Below, piece by piece: positions 43,443-52,291 of a stretch of 64,000 bases of DNA. Under the pieces are notes generated by a model. The model searched no databases. It was not told the origin of the DNA and worked only from the letters and a program-made list of their open reading frames with translations. Positions within the stretch are counted from its first letter, which is position 1. Every line of letters begins with the position of its first letter. The DNA is from Mesorhizobium_K marinum (GTDB lineage: Bacteria > Pseudomonadota > Alphaproteobacteria > Rhizobiales > Rhizobiaceae): NCBI RefSeq assembly GCF_040813715.1, contig NZ_JBFOCH010000023.1; one strand, given 5' to 3'. Position numbers and translations under genes: made by a program.

Positions 43443-45061
43443 TCATGCTATCGAAGTTTCATCCGCCGCGCCAGTGTCATTCTCCTGTGCGCCCGCCGCC
43501 TGGAAAGTATAGTCTAGTGCGACAAGCTCGAAGAACTTGCCGACGCTTGCGAGCCCGAGCGAAGCGGCGTGCTCGGCAAGGTCTTCCGGTACCGGGCGGC
43601 CAAGCCGTTTTTCGAAGTGCCAGGCAGCCAGGAGCGCGTCCGGCGGGCGGGCTGGCGACGGCGACTGCGCGTGCCTTTGCCGCGCCTGCGCGCGGTCCCG
43701 GCAGATGGCGTAGAGGTCGCGCTCCCTCAGGCGATCGAGGATGCCCCGGCGAAGGTCGGCCTCGCTTGCGCGCGCCAGCGTCGCCACCCGCGCATTGTCC
43801 GCCAGCATGCGCTCCAGTGCGGCCGGGTCCGTTCCGTTCTCCTGCGCCCAGCGCGCGACGTCGGCCTGCCGCACCAGCCCCCTCTGCAGGCGAAAGGCGT
43901 CCGTCGCCTGCCGGATCGCCTGGCGCTCCGGTGCGGCCCGTTCATCGCTGCGCGCCAGCAGCCTGAGCAGGGCTTCGTCGCGCAGCCGAACATAGTCTCC
44001 GCTCAGCCGAAGCTCGTCGAGGATCGCGTCGTCCTCGTCTGTAGCGGCGTCGGTNCCAGCGTCGCCACCCGCGCATTGTCCGCCAGCATGCGCTCCAGTG
44101 CGGCCGGGTCCGTTCCGTTCTCCTGCGCCCAGCGCGCGACGTCGGCCTGCCGCACCAGCCCCCTCTGCAGGCGAAAGGCGTCCGTCGCCTGCCGGATCGC
44201 CTGGCGCTCCGGTGCGGCCCGTTCATCGCTGCGCGCCAGCAGCCTGAGCAGGGCTTCGTCGCGCAGCCGAACATAGTCTCCGCTCAGCCGAAGCTCGTCG
44301 AGGATCGCGTCGTCCTCGTCTGTAGCGGCGTCGGTTTCGGTCGGCTCGTCGTTGCGCCATGGGGCGTGATGCCAGTTTTCCGTCCACTCGAAATGGAAGG
44401 TCGGCGGATCGGGGCGCGTCCCGCTTCGGATGAACGCATCGACCTCGCCCAGCAGGTCGAGCGCGTCTTCGCGCTTCCGGTCGACCTTGCCGGTCCTGAG
44501 CCAGTCGGACAGACGCCGCGCCTGCGCGCCGTCGGCGAGCGTCCCCAGGATGTCGGGCCATGTCCTCAGCTGGTAGAACAGGGCCTTGGCCTCGGCCGTC
44601 AGGCGGGCTCCCGTATCAGGATCGATTATCCCTTCGGCGACCGCCTTCTCCAGCGTCGCGCGGATGTTCACCATGGGCACGCTGAGTGGAATGTAGCCGG
44701 TCTCCGGCGGCCCGTGCAGCAGCGCCACCTCGTCGTCGTCGGTCAGCGCTCCGTCGCGGTACGCCTCGAAGATCCGGCCGACGCCGCGCATTCCGAAACT
44801 GTGCAGCTCGGCGGCGCGCAGCGCGCCCATGCTCGACGCGCCGAAGACGGCGACGCCGCGCGTCATCGCCCACAGAATCTCCTTGTGCAGAACGGCCGGC
44901 TGGCCGTCGAAATAGCCGTCGACGACGCCGATCGCGCCAGGGCCTTCCCGCGCGGCGGCATGAAGGTCGCCCTGGCGCACCGGCGGCCTGAATTCCATCG
45001 CCGCGAAGCGGGCCGTGTCGACGCGCGCGAGGCTCGGCCCGCAAAAGATGATCGCCTTCAC
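43443..45061 (-). CDS. TfuA-like protein, frame broken by assembly join
   Basis: GTG start at 45061 overlaps the ycaO stop (GTGA). N-terminal TfuA domain: KAIIFCGPSLARVDTARFAA, IGVVDGYFDGQPAVLHKEIL, WAMTRGVAVFGASSMGALRA, AELHSFGMRGVGRIFEAYRD and DDDEVALLHGPPETGYIPLS. A helical C-terminal extension of about 230 residues follows. The N at 44055 joins two 280-base copies (offset 281), shifting the frame; removing one gives 1338 bases, 445 residues. TfuA proteins partner YcaO enzymes in trifolitoxin synthesis and in thioglycine formation in methyl-coenzyme M reductase. Cytoplasmic. Confidence 0.9.
43775..44335. repeat. Assembly duplication around N at 44055 (in tfuA)
   Basis: 43775-44054 and 44056-44335 appear identical (offset 281, not a multiple of three), so one copy must be removed to read the gene. 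Confidence 0.9.
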
Positions 45062-46281
45062 CCGCGGGCCTCCATCACGCGGCGTGCGCGTTCCCCGGGC
45101 ATGTAGCCGTCGTGGTCGTCTGGCCCCTCCAGGCCGGGGATCACGATGCGCACGACCGGTAGGCCGATCTCCTCCTTCGAGAGGTCGACCGCGATCACCT
45201 CGTCGAGGCCGGCGACGGCCAGCCGATCCAGGAGCCACCTTATGTTCCCGCCCGTTCCGGCTTGCGTCCTCTCCGGCACGACCACCAGCGGCCTCAGCGG
45301 CGCATGCTCCGTCCGCAGCCGCTCGGCGATCCTGCGGCGGTTCTCGCGGTGGCTTTCGGAATATTCGTCGGGGTGCAGGTCGTCGCGCGCGCCGGAGACA
45401 TAGGTGGTGCGAACCTGCGCCGCCTCCACCAGCGCCTTCAGGAGCGCGACTTCGGCCGCCGGATGCGCGGCCGCGCCGATGCCGTGGTGGCCGCTCCGGT
45501 CGCGGCTGTCGGCGATCAGGCAGAAGAAGGCCGGCACGCCGGTGTCGGAGGTCGTTTCCCAGGCCGTGGTGTCGAACCCGGCCAGGCTCAGCCTGTCGAG
45601 CACGTCCCGGCAGCGGCCGTCGGCCACGCTGTCGAGGTCGAGCCCGGTGGCCCTGCGCTCTGCTGCGCGCATCCTGTTCCACAGCGCCGTCGCGTCGCGT
45701 TCGACGATCTCGCAGATCCCGTGCTGCATGGCCTGTCCGTAGGTGCTGCCCGAGGCGAGCCCGTTGCTGCTGCAGTCGAAACAGCCGCTGCCGGTGGGGG
45801 CGGGGACGGTGAAGTTCGCGCGCACCGATTCGTAAGGCAGCCAGCGCGCGCCGCCCGAGACCAGGTCCTGGCCTTCGATCCACAGGGTCACGCGGTCGGC
45901 CGTGTGGCGTTCGCCGGCGACGCGCGCAAGCCGGTCGATCCTGGCGAAGGCGTGCGACGGCGAAAGTTCGGCCATGCTGCCGAGCCTCAGCGGCTTGTCG
46001 ATATGCTCGGCATGGAAGAGTTCGACGCTTTCCATCAGTCCCGAGACGGTGGCGCTGTCGAGGTCCAGGCCCTTGCCCTGCGACACCGCGAGCGAGCGCG
46101 CGTTCGGCCGGCACACCATCACCACCGGGATGCCGATGCGGTCGAGCCCGGTGACGTTGGCGACTCGCGTGATGCCCATGCGCTGCCAATGCGGCCTGAT
46201 GCGCGCGATCATCTCGCGCGCGCCTTCCGCGGGCGACGGCTGTTCCGGCAAGACAAGGGTCCTGGCATCCAGGGGCGACAC
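45058..46281 (-). CDS. YcaO-domain ATP-dependent cyclodehydratase/thioamidation protein
   Basis: About 407 residues from GTG 46281 (GGTGAGG upstream); the frame is open to 46476, but that part is Arg-rich. YcaO core: RVANVTGLDRIGIPVVMVCR, SLAVSQGKGLDLDSATVSGL and MESVELFHAE (ATP-binding Glu), then SSNGLASGSTYGQAMQHGIC and EIVERDA (Mg-binding), and SGARDDLHPDEY. The C-terminus ends ERARRVMEARG with no PxPxP, unlike azoline-forming YcaO enzymes. No ThiF- or E1-like partner is present; the partner is TfuA. It is first in the leftward operon, 225 bases from tRNA-Pro. Backbone thioamidation is therefore the favoured chemistry, by inference. Confidence 0.9.
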   Translation of the reverse strand: MSPLDARTLVLPEQPSPAEGAREMIARIRPHWQRMGITRVANVTGLDRIGIPVVMVCRPNARSLAVSQGKGLDLDSATVSGLMESVELFHAEHIDKPLRLGSMAELSPSHAFARIDRLARVAGERHTADRVTLWIEGQDLVSGGARWLPYESVRANFTVPAPTGSGCFDCSSNGLASGSTYGQAMQHGICEIVERDATALWNRMRAAERRATGLDLDSVADGRCRDVLDRLSLAGFDTTAWETTSDTGVPAFFCLIADSRDRSGHHGIGAAAHPAAEVALLKALVEAAQVRTTYVSGARDDLHPDEYSESHRENRRRIAERLRTEHAPLRPLVVVPERTQAGTGGNIRWLLDRLAVAGLDEVIAVDLSKEEIGLPVVRIVIPGLEGPDDHDGYMPGERARRVMEARG

Positions 46282-46506
46282 GGCGATGTCCTCACCAACA
46301 GGACGGTGCTGCTGCGCCCATCCTACCGGCTTTGACGCGATCGCGACATGCCCGGTGGTTCGGCCGCCCCGCCATTCGCCGCGGGCGGATCGCGGAGGGG
46401 AGGGAACGCTGGGCGGGCGCCGCGCCCGGCGGCGCCAATTTTCCTGGCCGTCCCGACAATTCGCACTTGCGCTCAAACGCCCGCTCTTCTAAGGCTCTCC
46501 GCGGTC

Positions 46507-46583
<77 letters not shown>

Positions 46584-46964
46584 TTTTAAAATAAATGAAA
46601 ACAACACCTTATGAATCAGGTGTCTTGGAGCGCGTCGATCTCGGCTTCGGGATGGCGATTTGGGCGGCATGGCTACCCTCAGCGCTCCGTGTTTGGAATC
46701 ACTGTTCGCGGTTCAAGCGAGCGTGATCTCCTGTGTCGCCCTGCTGCGGTCCGTCAGGAAAGCGGGGCACGGACGGACTTTTGCCGTCGGGGCAGGGCTT
46801 TGCGCGAAGCTCACGATCGATAACCAGCGATTTTTGTGCAAGGTTGCTGGCGAAAGAGCTGTGGACTGTTGAGTTGCGCGCGATGGTCCGATACCCGCTC
46901 GACGGGTATTGAAGACGGGGTCAATTTTCACCTTGCGCGGGCGGGTAGCGTAGGACGGAATACA
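46584..46964. other. 381-base gene-free region after tRNA-Pro, two hairpins
   Basis: No coding frame is convincing; the frame open from 46836 only makes sense from ATG 46965. There are two inverted repeats: ACACCT/AGGTGT (46604-46609 with 46618-46623) just after the tRNA and ATACCCG/CGGGTAT with a 5-base loop (46891-46909), 55 bases before the glycosyltransferase start. The second could be a regulatory site or leader hairpin. Confidence 0.5.
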
Positions 46965-47783
46965 ATGCGGTTGGGAATACTCAACGTCCTCTTCGACAAT
47001 AGCGAAGCCGAACTTGCTCAGTTCTACCGCGCGCTTGATCGTACACGCGCCGAGACGTCGCTCGAGCTCGCGAGCTTCATCCTCGACAACTCCGAGCATG
47101 AACTGCGCCATGCAGTTCCTCATACGGCAACCTATTCACGCACAGGCCGCAATGAGGGGTACACGCGCGGCTGCAACATGCTGATGGAACAAGCCTTTTC
47201 CAGAGGGTGCGACGCGGTCGTGACCATGAATGTCGACGGGTTCCCGCTGCCTGGATGCGTTTCGAACTTGATCGCAACTCAGAAGAGCAGCGGTGGCGAT
47301 GCACTGGTCGAGGCGCGGCAGTTTCCCAACGAGCATCCGCGATACTACGATCCTGTAACTGGCGCGACCGACTGGGTCTCCGGTTGTTGCCTCCTGATTA
47401 CCCGATCCACGTACGAACGCCTTGGCCCCTTAGATGAGGCAATGTTCCTGTACTGCGAAGACATCGATTACTCCTTCCGAGCCCGTGCCGCCGGAGTTCC
47501 CTGCCTCGTCAGCCAGAAGGCGTTCTTCTTCCATCGTGGCAGCGCCTTTCCCTTTGGCCATCTACGCCGAAAGAACATGTTGTTGAGCGCGCGCTACATA
47601 GCAACAAAATGGCGCAACCCCGAGAGCCTGAAAATGACGGAAGAATTGCTGCTGGAGGAGGGGTTCTTCGCCTCCGCCAATGAGCTGCCGGTCCTTCCAG
47701 ACGGAGCTCAAGTCCCGCTTGACGCCACTGTCAGGTGGAACGCCGCCGACCGATTGACCTTTGCCTCGGCCAGGTGGAGCTGA
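46965..47783 (+). CDS. Glycosyltransferase family 2 (rhamnosyltransferase-like)
   Basis: About 272 residues. A GT-A fold start (MRLGILNVLFDNSEAELAQF), TGRNEGYTRGCNMLMEQAF, the divalent-metal motif region VVTMNVDGFPLPGCV, DWVSGCCLLITRSTYERLGP, and LYCEDIDYSFRARAAGVPC (acceptor-side ED motif) fit WcaE/RfbF-like GT2 enzymes. ATG 46965 replaces a longer non-family N-terminus. Its stop overlaps the next start (TGATG). First gene of a three-gene polysaccharide operon; donor sugar unknown. Confidence 0.87.
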   Translation: MRLGILNVLFDNSEAELAQFYRALDRTRAETSLELASFILDNSEHELRHAVPHTATYSRTGRNEGYTRGCNMLMEQAFSRGCDAVVTMNVDGFPLPGCVSNLIATQKSSGGDALVEARQFPNEHPRYYDPVTGATDWVSGCCLLITRSTYERLGPLDEAMFLYCEDIDYSFRARAAGVPCLVSQKAFFFHRGSAFPFGHLRRKNMLLSARYIATKWRNPESLKMTEELLLEEGFFASANELPVLPDGAQVPLDATVRWNAADRLTFASARWS

Positions 47784-48685
47784 TGCGACTGAGCATTCTG
47801 GTTCGTTTCCACGAAGGCGCCAACATCAATCTCCTTAGGCGGGCCCTGTACTGCCTGATGGACGAGACCGAACTGACACACGAAGTCGTGGTGATGGTCC
47901 AATACAGTAGCGGCGAGGTGCTCGACGCGGTCCGAGAGCTATGCGGTTCGCTCTTTTCGAGCATTCCCTGCCGTGTACAGGGTGTGCAGGTCGAGCCAGG
48001 CAGCGACCGCCGCGGCCAGCTGCTCGCCGACGGCATACTGCTCGCCCGTGGCGACTACATTGCTTTCCTTGACTATGACGACATGCTCTTCTTGGGCGGT
48101 GTGGCGCGCTCTATCGAGATCTGCCAGAGCGAAGAGGCCGATCTCGCCATTGCTCAATGCTATGTCGCCTACGTCGAAGGCATCTTTCCCGCCGATTACG
48201 TAGTCACCAAGGAACGCTTCGTCACCAACGTTCCGGCTAACCCCCTCCAACTTCTGGCTCTGAACTTCGCCCCGATCTGCTCATGCGTCGTTTCACGCAG
48301 CCTTCTCGTGGAGGAGGAAATCAATACGTCGCCTGATGCAACACGGCTCGAGGACTACGAGCTGATCCTCAAGGCGCTCGGACGGGGAAAGGTAACACTC
48401 CGTCCGCTCGCCGAGGGTGTGATCACGGCCCAGTACAACTTCAACGTCGATGCTGGCGGGACAACTCTTCAACTCTGCCTCGATGAGGAGTTGCAGAGGC
48501 GCGAGGAGCGAAATTGGGAGTCTGAACGGAAGAGGTTATGGTCCACGGTGCTGCCGGAACTGACGGTCAAGATCGATTTCCTTGCGCTGCGAAACCTGCT
48601 TCTTTGCCCTCCCGAAGCGCAGCCGACGGTTGTGAATCTGACGGCATTCGTTCGAAGGATTCGGGATGAGCGCGCGCTGGCCTAG
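47783..48685 (+). CDS. Glycosyltransferase family 2
   Basis: About 300 residues from ATG 47783, overlapping the previous stop by one base. LSILVRFHEGANINLLRRAL begins the GT-A fold; GDYIAFLDYDDMLFLGGVAR holds the nucleotide-sugar Asp motif (YDD); SPDATRLEDYELILKALGRG is the acceptor-side ED motif. The C-terminal 60 residues are less conserved and hydrophilic. Translationally coupled with both neighbours, so it probably acts on the same glycan. Confidence 0.85.
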   Translation: MRLSILVRFHEGANINLLRRALYCLMDETELTHEVVVMVQYSSGEVLDAVRELCGSLFSSIPCRVQGVQVEPGSDRRGQLLADGILLARGDYIAFLDYDDMLFLGGVARSIEICQSEEADLAIAQCYVAYVEGIFPADYVVTKERFVTNVPANPLQLLALNFAPICSCVVSRSLLVEEEINTSPDATRLEDYELILKALGRGKVTLRPLAEGVITAQYNFNVDAGGTTLQLCLDEELQRREERNWESERKRLWSTVLPELTVKIDFLALRNLLLCPPEAQPTVVNLTAFVRRIRDERALA

Positions 48686-50420
48686 CGCTCTCGCCACGGC
48701 GTATGCGCCTTCGGAGCGCGATGGGTTGCCGAACGCGATCTCTACCATCGCGCAAGTTTCGCGCGTCGCCGGGACGCCGTCCCACAGCCCCGAATACTAC
48801 TGGGCCGTCGCGACCTGGTGGATTAAGTTCGGCGCCGCGCAGTTCGGCGCTTCCACCGCGCCATTCCTGGATGCGTTGTCGGCCGAGAAGTTCGCGTTCG
48901 ACCGGCTGGATGTGCCTCTGCCGAGCGGCAAGGTTCTTTCGTTGCCGGCGGGTCTTTCTCTTATCAATCCGCTTCCGGAGGCCAGTCCCGTCACCAGGGC
49001 GGCACATGCGATCATGTATTCGGTGCCCGAACTCGATCTTTTCTCGATCTGCTTCACGGATTCGGAATTCGTCGCCGAAGTGATCCTTGACTTCGATGGC
49101 TTTATCGAATGGCTCGGTACGCAGGAGACGAAGCCGGCGCTGGTCGACCTGCTGGCCCGCTATGTCGCCGAACTGATCCGGCGTCGCCCAGCCGGCGTTG
49201 ATGTCGCGACGGTGGAGACGTCGTATCTCACCTGGCTCGAAAGCAGTGCCGGGCGGATAGGTGCCCACGGGGTCTCGGCGGCCAGTCGATTGCTTCGCGA
49301 TCTGCTGCATGCGCCGGTGGCGGCGCGCAGGTCGCACGAGCCAAGTGTCAGAAGCGCCGACATCGACGTCTACGGCTACCTGTCGCATCCCATCGGCATC
49401 GGCGAGGACGCGCGCTTCGCGGCCCAGGCGCTGGAGCAAGCCGGCTACCGCGTCAATCGAATAGTGCTCGACGATATCAACACGCTCCCGCCACCGCGGT
49501 CACCGATCGGCTTATGGGCGGTGCCGGCGCCAAATCTTGCGATCCGAGAGCTTGGCTTTGCGAACGCACATTTTCAGCAACGCATCATCCTTGCTGCCCC
49601 ATGGGAGTTCCCGACAACGCCGGCAGCGCTGGAATGGGTCTACCGTGGCGTGGATGAAATCTGCGTCTACTCCTCATTCGTCCAGCAGTCCTTGCCTGCC
49701 GCTCTTCGGCCTCGCGCGACGTTGCTGCCGATGGCTTTCAATGTTTCTGAACTCGAGGCTACCGCCTCGAACACCGCGAAGGCTCCTGTGTTCACATTCG
49801 CGGTCATGTTCGATTTCGGCTCGACGGTGCGGCGCAAGGGACCCCACCGGGCAATAGCAGCGTTCAAGGCGGCGTTCCCGCGCGATGTAGACGTTCGCCT
49901 CGTTGTCAAAAGCACGCATGCGGATCTGAAGCCCGGGGAATGGCAGCACCTGCAGGACCTGGCCGCAAGCGACGACCGTATCAGGTTGATCGATGCGAAG
50001 TGGGATGCTGAAGCGGTTCGCAACTGGCTCGCGGAGGCGCATGTATACGTTTCGCTTCACGCCAGCGAAGGGTTTGGGCGCGTTCTTGCCGAGAGCATGC
50101 TCCTCGACACACTCGTCATCGCCACCGACTATTCGGGATCTCGGGAGGTGTGTTCGGCCGAAACGGCGTTGCTGGTGCCGTTCACCCTCGTCGAGCTCGC
50201 GCCAGACGACTATCCTTTCGGCGATGGCCAGGTCTGGGCGGCACCAGACATCGCGGCCGCGGCCGCTGCGATGCGAGACGCCCATGCAAACTGGAACTCT
50301 CCGCGACTCGCCACGCTCCGCAACTGCGGGCGAGCCTTGGTGCGGGAGCGGTTCACCGTCGACCACCTTTCGGCAGCCCTGGGCGAAGTGGTTGAACGGG
50401 TCAAGAAGTCGGCGGCTTGA
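48666..50420 (+). CDS. Glycosyltransferase family 4 with N-terminal extension
   Basis: 584 residues. About 215 N-terminal residues form a helical region of no family I recognise, followed by a GT-B domain starting IDVYGYLSHPIGIGEDARFA, VYRGVDEICVYSSFVQQSLP and the donor-site motif ASEGFGRVLAESMLLDTLVI (E-x7-E) with ATDYSGSREVCS. ATG 48666 overlaps the previous gene by 20 bases. The C-terminal 57 codons recur after the N at 50561 as an assembly overlap (ending 50739), with a 10-base insertion just after the stop. Likely transfers a sugar to the polysaccharide built by this operon. Confidence 0.88.
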   Translation: MSARWPSALATAYAPSERDGLPNAISTIAQVSRVAGTPSHSPEYYWAVATWWIKFGAAQFGASTAPFLDALSAEKFAFDRLDVPLPSGKVLSLPAGLSLINPLPEASPVTRAAHAIMYSVPELDLFSICFTDSEFVAEVILDFDGFIEWLGTQETKPALVDLLARYVAELIRRRPAGVDVATVETSYLTWLESSAGRIGAHGVSAASRLLRDLLHAPVAARRSHEPSVRSADIDVYGYLSHPIGIGEDARFAAQALEQAGYRVNRIVLDDINTLPPPRSPIGLWAVPAPNLAIRELGFANAHFQQRIILAAPWEFPTTPAALEWVYRGVDEICVYSSFVQQSLPAALRPRATLLPMAFNVSELEATASNTAKAPVFTFAVMFDFGSTVRRKGPHRAIAAFKAAFPRDVDVRLVVKSTHADLKPGEWQHLQDLAASDDRIRLIDAKWDAEAVRNWLAEAHVYVSLHASEGFGRVLAESMLLDTLVIATDYSGSREVCSAETALLVPFTLVELAPDDYPFGDGQVWAAPDIAAAAAAMRDAHANWNSPRLATLRNCGRALVRERFTVDHLSAALGEVVERVKKSAA

Positions 50421-51018
50421 GCGTCAGCGGACTCCACCGAGTTGGTTGGTATGGGGTGGCTGAAAGCGCATGCTGGCAAGCTCGGCGCGACGGCTGACGT
50501 CATCGGGCATGCGTCGGCTCACCGTGCAGTTCGCCTAAACAATGTGCAGATGGCGATCTTNGCCGGACATCACGGCCGCGGCCGCTGCGATGCGAGACGC
50601 CCATGCAAACTGGAACTCTCCGCGACTCGCCACGCTCCGCAACTGCGGGCGAGCCTTGGTGCGGGAGCGGTTCACCGTCGACCACCTTTCGGCAGCCCTG
50701 GGCGAAGTGGTTGAACGGGTCAAGAAGTCGGCGGCTTGAGCCTGACACCGCGTCAGCGGACTCCACCGAGTTGGTTGGCATGGGGTGGCTGAAAGCGCAT
50801 GCCGATACGCTCGGCGCGACGGCTGACGTCATCGGGCATGCGTCGGCTCACCGTGCAGTTCGCCTAAACAATGTGCAGATGGCGATCTTGCAAAAGAATC
50901 GACCAGGCATTATGTCAGCGTTGTTGACGCTCTTCCTCCTCCCTGAGCGTCTGCAGACAGTGGCCCGCCGGACCTCCTCCCCCGGCGGGCTTTCTTTTTG
51001 CCGCCAGGAAATCCGCGT
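50421..51018. repeat. 598-base region: assembly overlap (N at 50561) and terminator
   Basis: Sequence 50251-50560 recurs at 50570-50889. The copies are divergent here: a 10-base insertion after the stop codon, a T/C change and a cluster (TGGCAAG versus CGATACG). Between the copies' end and the terminator nothing is coding. The real intergenic region is some 270 bases. Confidence 0.8.
50963..50999 (+). terminator. Rho-independent terminator of the glycosyltransferase operon
   Basis: GCCCGCCGG (50963-50971) pairs perfectly with CCGGCGGGC (50982-50990), followed by TTTCTTTTT. It ends the rightward operon just before the convergent Wzy-like gene. Confidence 0.92.
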
Positions 51019-52289
51019 TTACGCGCGCACGCGCCGCTGCCGGCGGTATTCGAGCGCGATCGCGCCCCAGATCAGTCCGATCAGCAGGTAGAAGTGCCGC
51101 CAGTGGTCGGTATCGATGACCGTGCCCAGCGCCACATGGCCGAGGAAGACGACGTAGGCGCAGAGCAGGAAGGGCTGCCACGGACGGTCGCGGAAGAGGA
51201 TCCGGAAGCCCGCGGCAATTGTCCAGCCGATCATCACGGTCCAGCAGGCAAAGCCGAGCCAGCCATAGTCGAGCAGCGCCTTCAGCCAGATGTTGTGGGT
51301 GTCCACGCCGTAGATCTGGCCGAACTCGAGCGGGCCGATCCCCAGCGGATGCTCCATCGCCACCCGCAGCCCGATGAAGTGGCGGGCGAAGCGCCCGAGC
51401 CGCGCGCTGTCATAGTCCTGGGCGAGTTGGGCGCGTTCGGTGAACATGTCGGCGACGCCGGGTATCTGCAGCAGCACGAGGACGGCGACCACGGCCAGCG
51501 CAAGCGCGGCAAGCGACATCACCAGGATGCGCAGGCGTTGCCGGCCGCTCCCCTGCAGGAAGAGGACCGCAGCAAGCATCACGGCGGCTACGCAGAACAG
51601 GCCCCATGCGNAAGGACCGCGGCAAGCATCACGGCCGCTACGCAGAACAGGCCCCATGCGCCGCGCGAAAACGACAGGAAGATGCCGGCCGTCACGATCA
51701 GCAGGGGCACGGCGCAGAGCAGCATCTTCGCCGGGCTTCCGGTGAGCACGAGGTAGAGAAGGTAGATGGCCGGCAGCGCGAGGAACGGCCCGAAGACGTT
51801 GGGGTCTTCGAAGGCGCCGGTGGCGCGCCCGTATTTGGTGAACATCTCCGATCCCGGCAGCAGCCCGAAATAGCCGATGACGCCGAGCGTGGAGGTTGCG
51901 AGGGCGGCTGCGATCCACGCCCGGAAGATCAGCCGGTAGAGCGCCGGCTGCGCCTCGGTCACGGCGGCGAAGAAGACGGCGGTGAAGGCGAGGAAGAGCG
52001 AGACGGCGATGTAGAGCGGCGTGTCCATCAGGTCGGGCATCTGCGTCATCGAGATCATGCCGCCGACGTTGAAGAGGACCAGCAGCGCCAGCAGGGGCGC
52101 GATCGGCCTGGAGATGCGCAGGCCGAACAGCGCCCAGACCGCGATCAGCCCGGCCATGTAGATCTCGTAGGGCGCCGGTTCGCGCAGGACGAAGCCGGAC
52201 AGGAAGACGCCGGCCACGACGGCCGACGCGGAGACCAGGGCGATCAGCTTGGCGTTGATCGCGTCGCGCGGGAGCTCATGCGCGATCAC
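51019..52289 (-). CDS. O-antigen ligase/polymerase (Wzy/WaaL-like) membrane protein, frame broken by join
   Basis: 406 residues after removal of a 50-base overlap at the N (51611). About ten membrane segments (VSASAVVAGVFLSGFVL, IAPLLALLVLFNVGGMISMT, LYIAVSLFLAFTAVFFAAVT, LFCVAAVMLAAVLFLQG) and the large periplasmic loop RVAMEHPLGIGPLEFGQIYG with DTHNIWLKALLDYGWLG, the conserved H of the Wzy_C family. GTG 52289 starts two bases after the neighbouring stop. Polymerises or ligates the repeat unit at the periplasmic side; which of the two cannot be decided. Confidence 0.88.
51562..51660. repeat. Assembly duplication around N at 51611 (in Wzy-like gene)
   Basis: About 49 bases on each side (offset 50) with three mismatches. 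It is an uncollapsed overlap. Confidence 0.85.
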
Positions 52290-52291
52290 GC

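Noticed and set aside
50570..50739. A second short C-terminal glycosyltransferase pseudogene
   Set aside because: It is the other side of the overlap at N 50561 with allele differences, not a separate locus.
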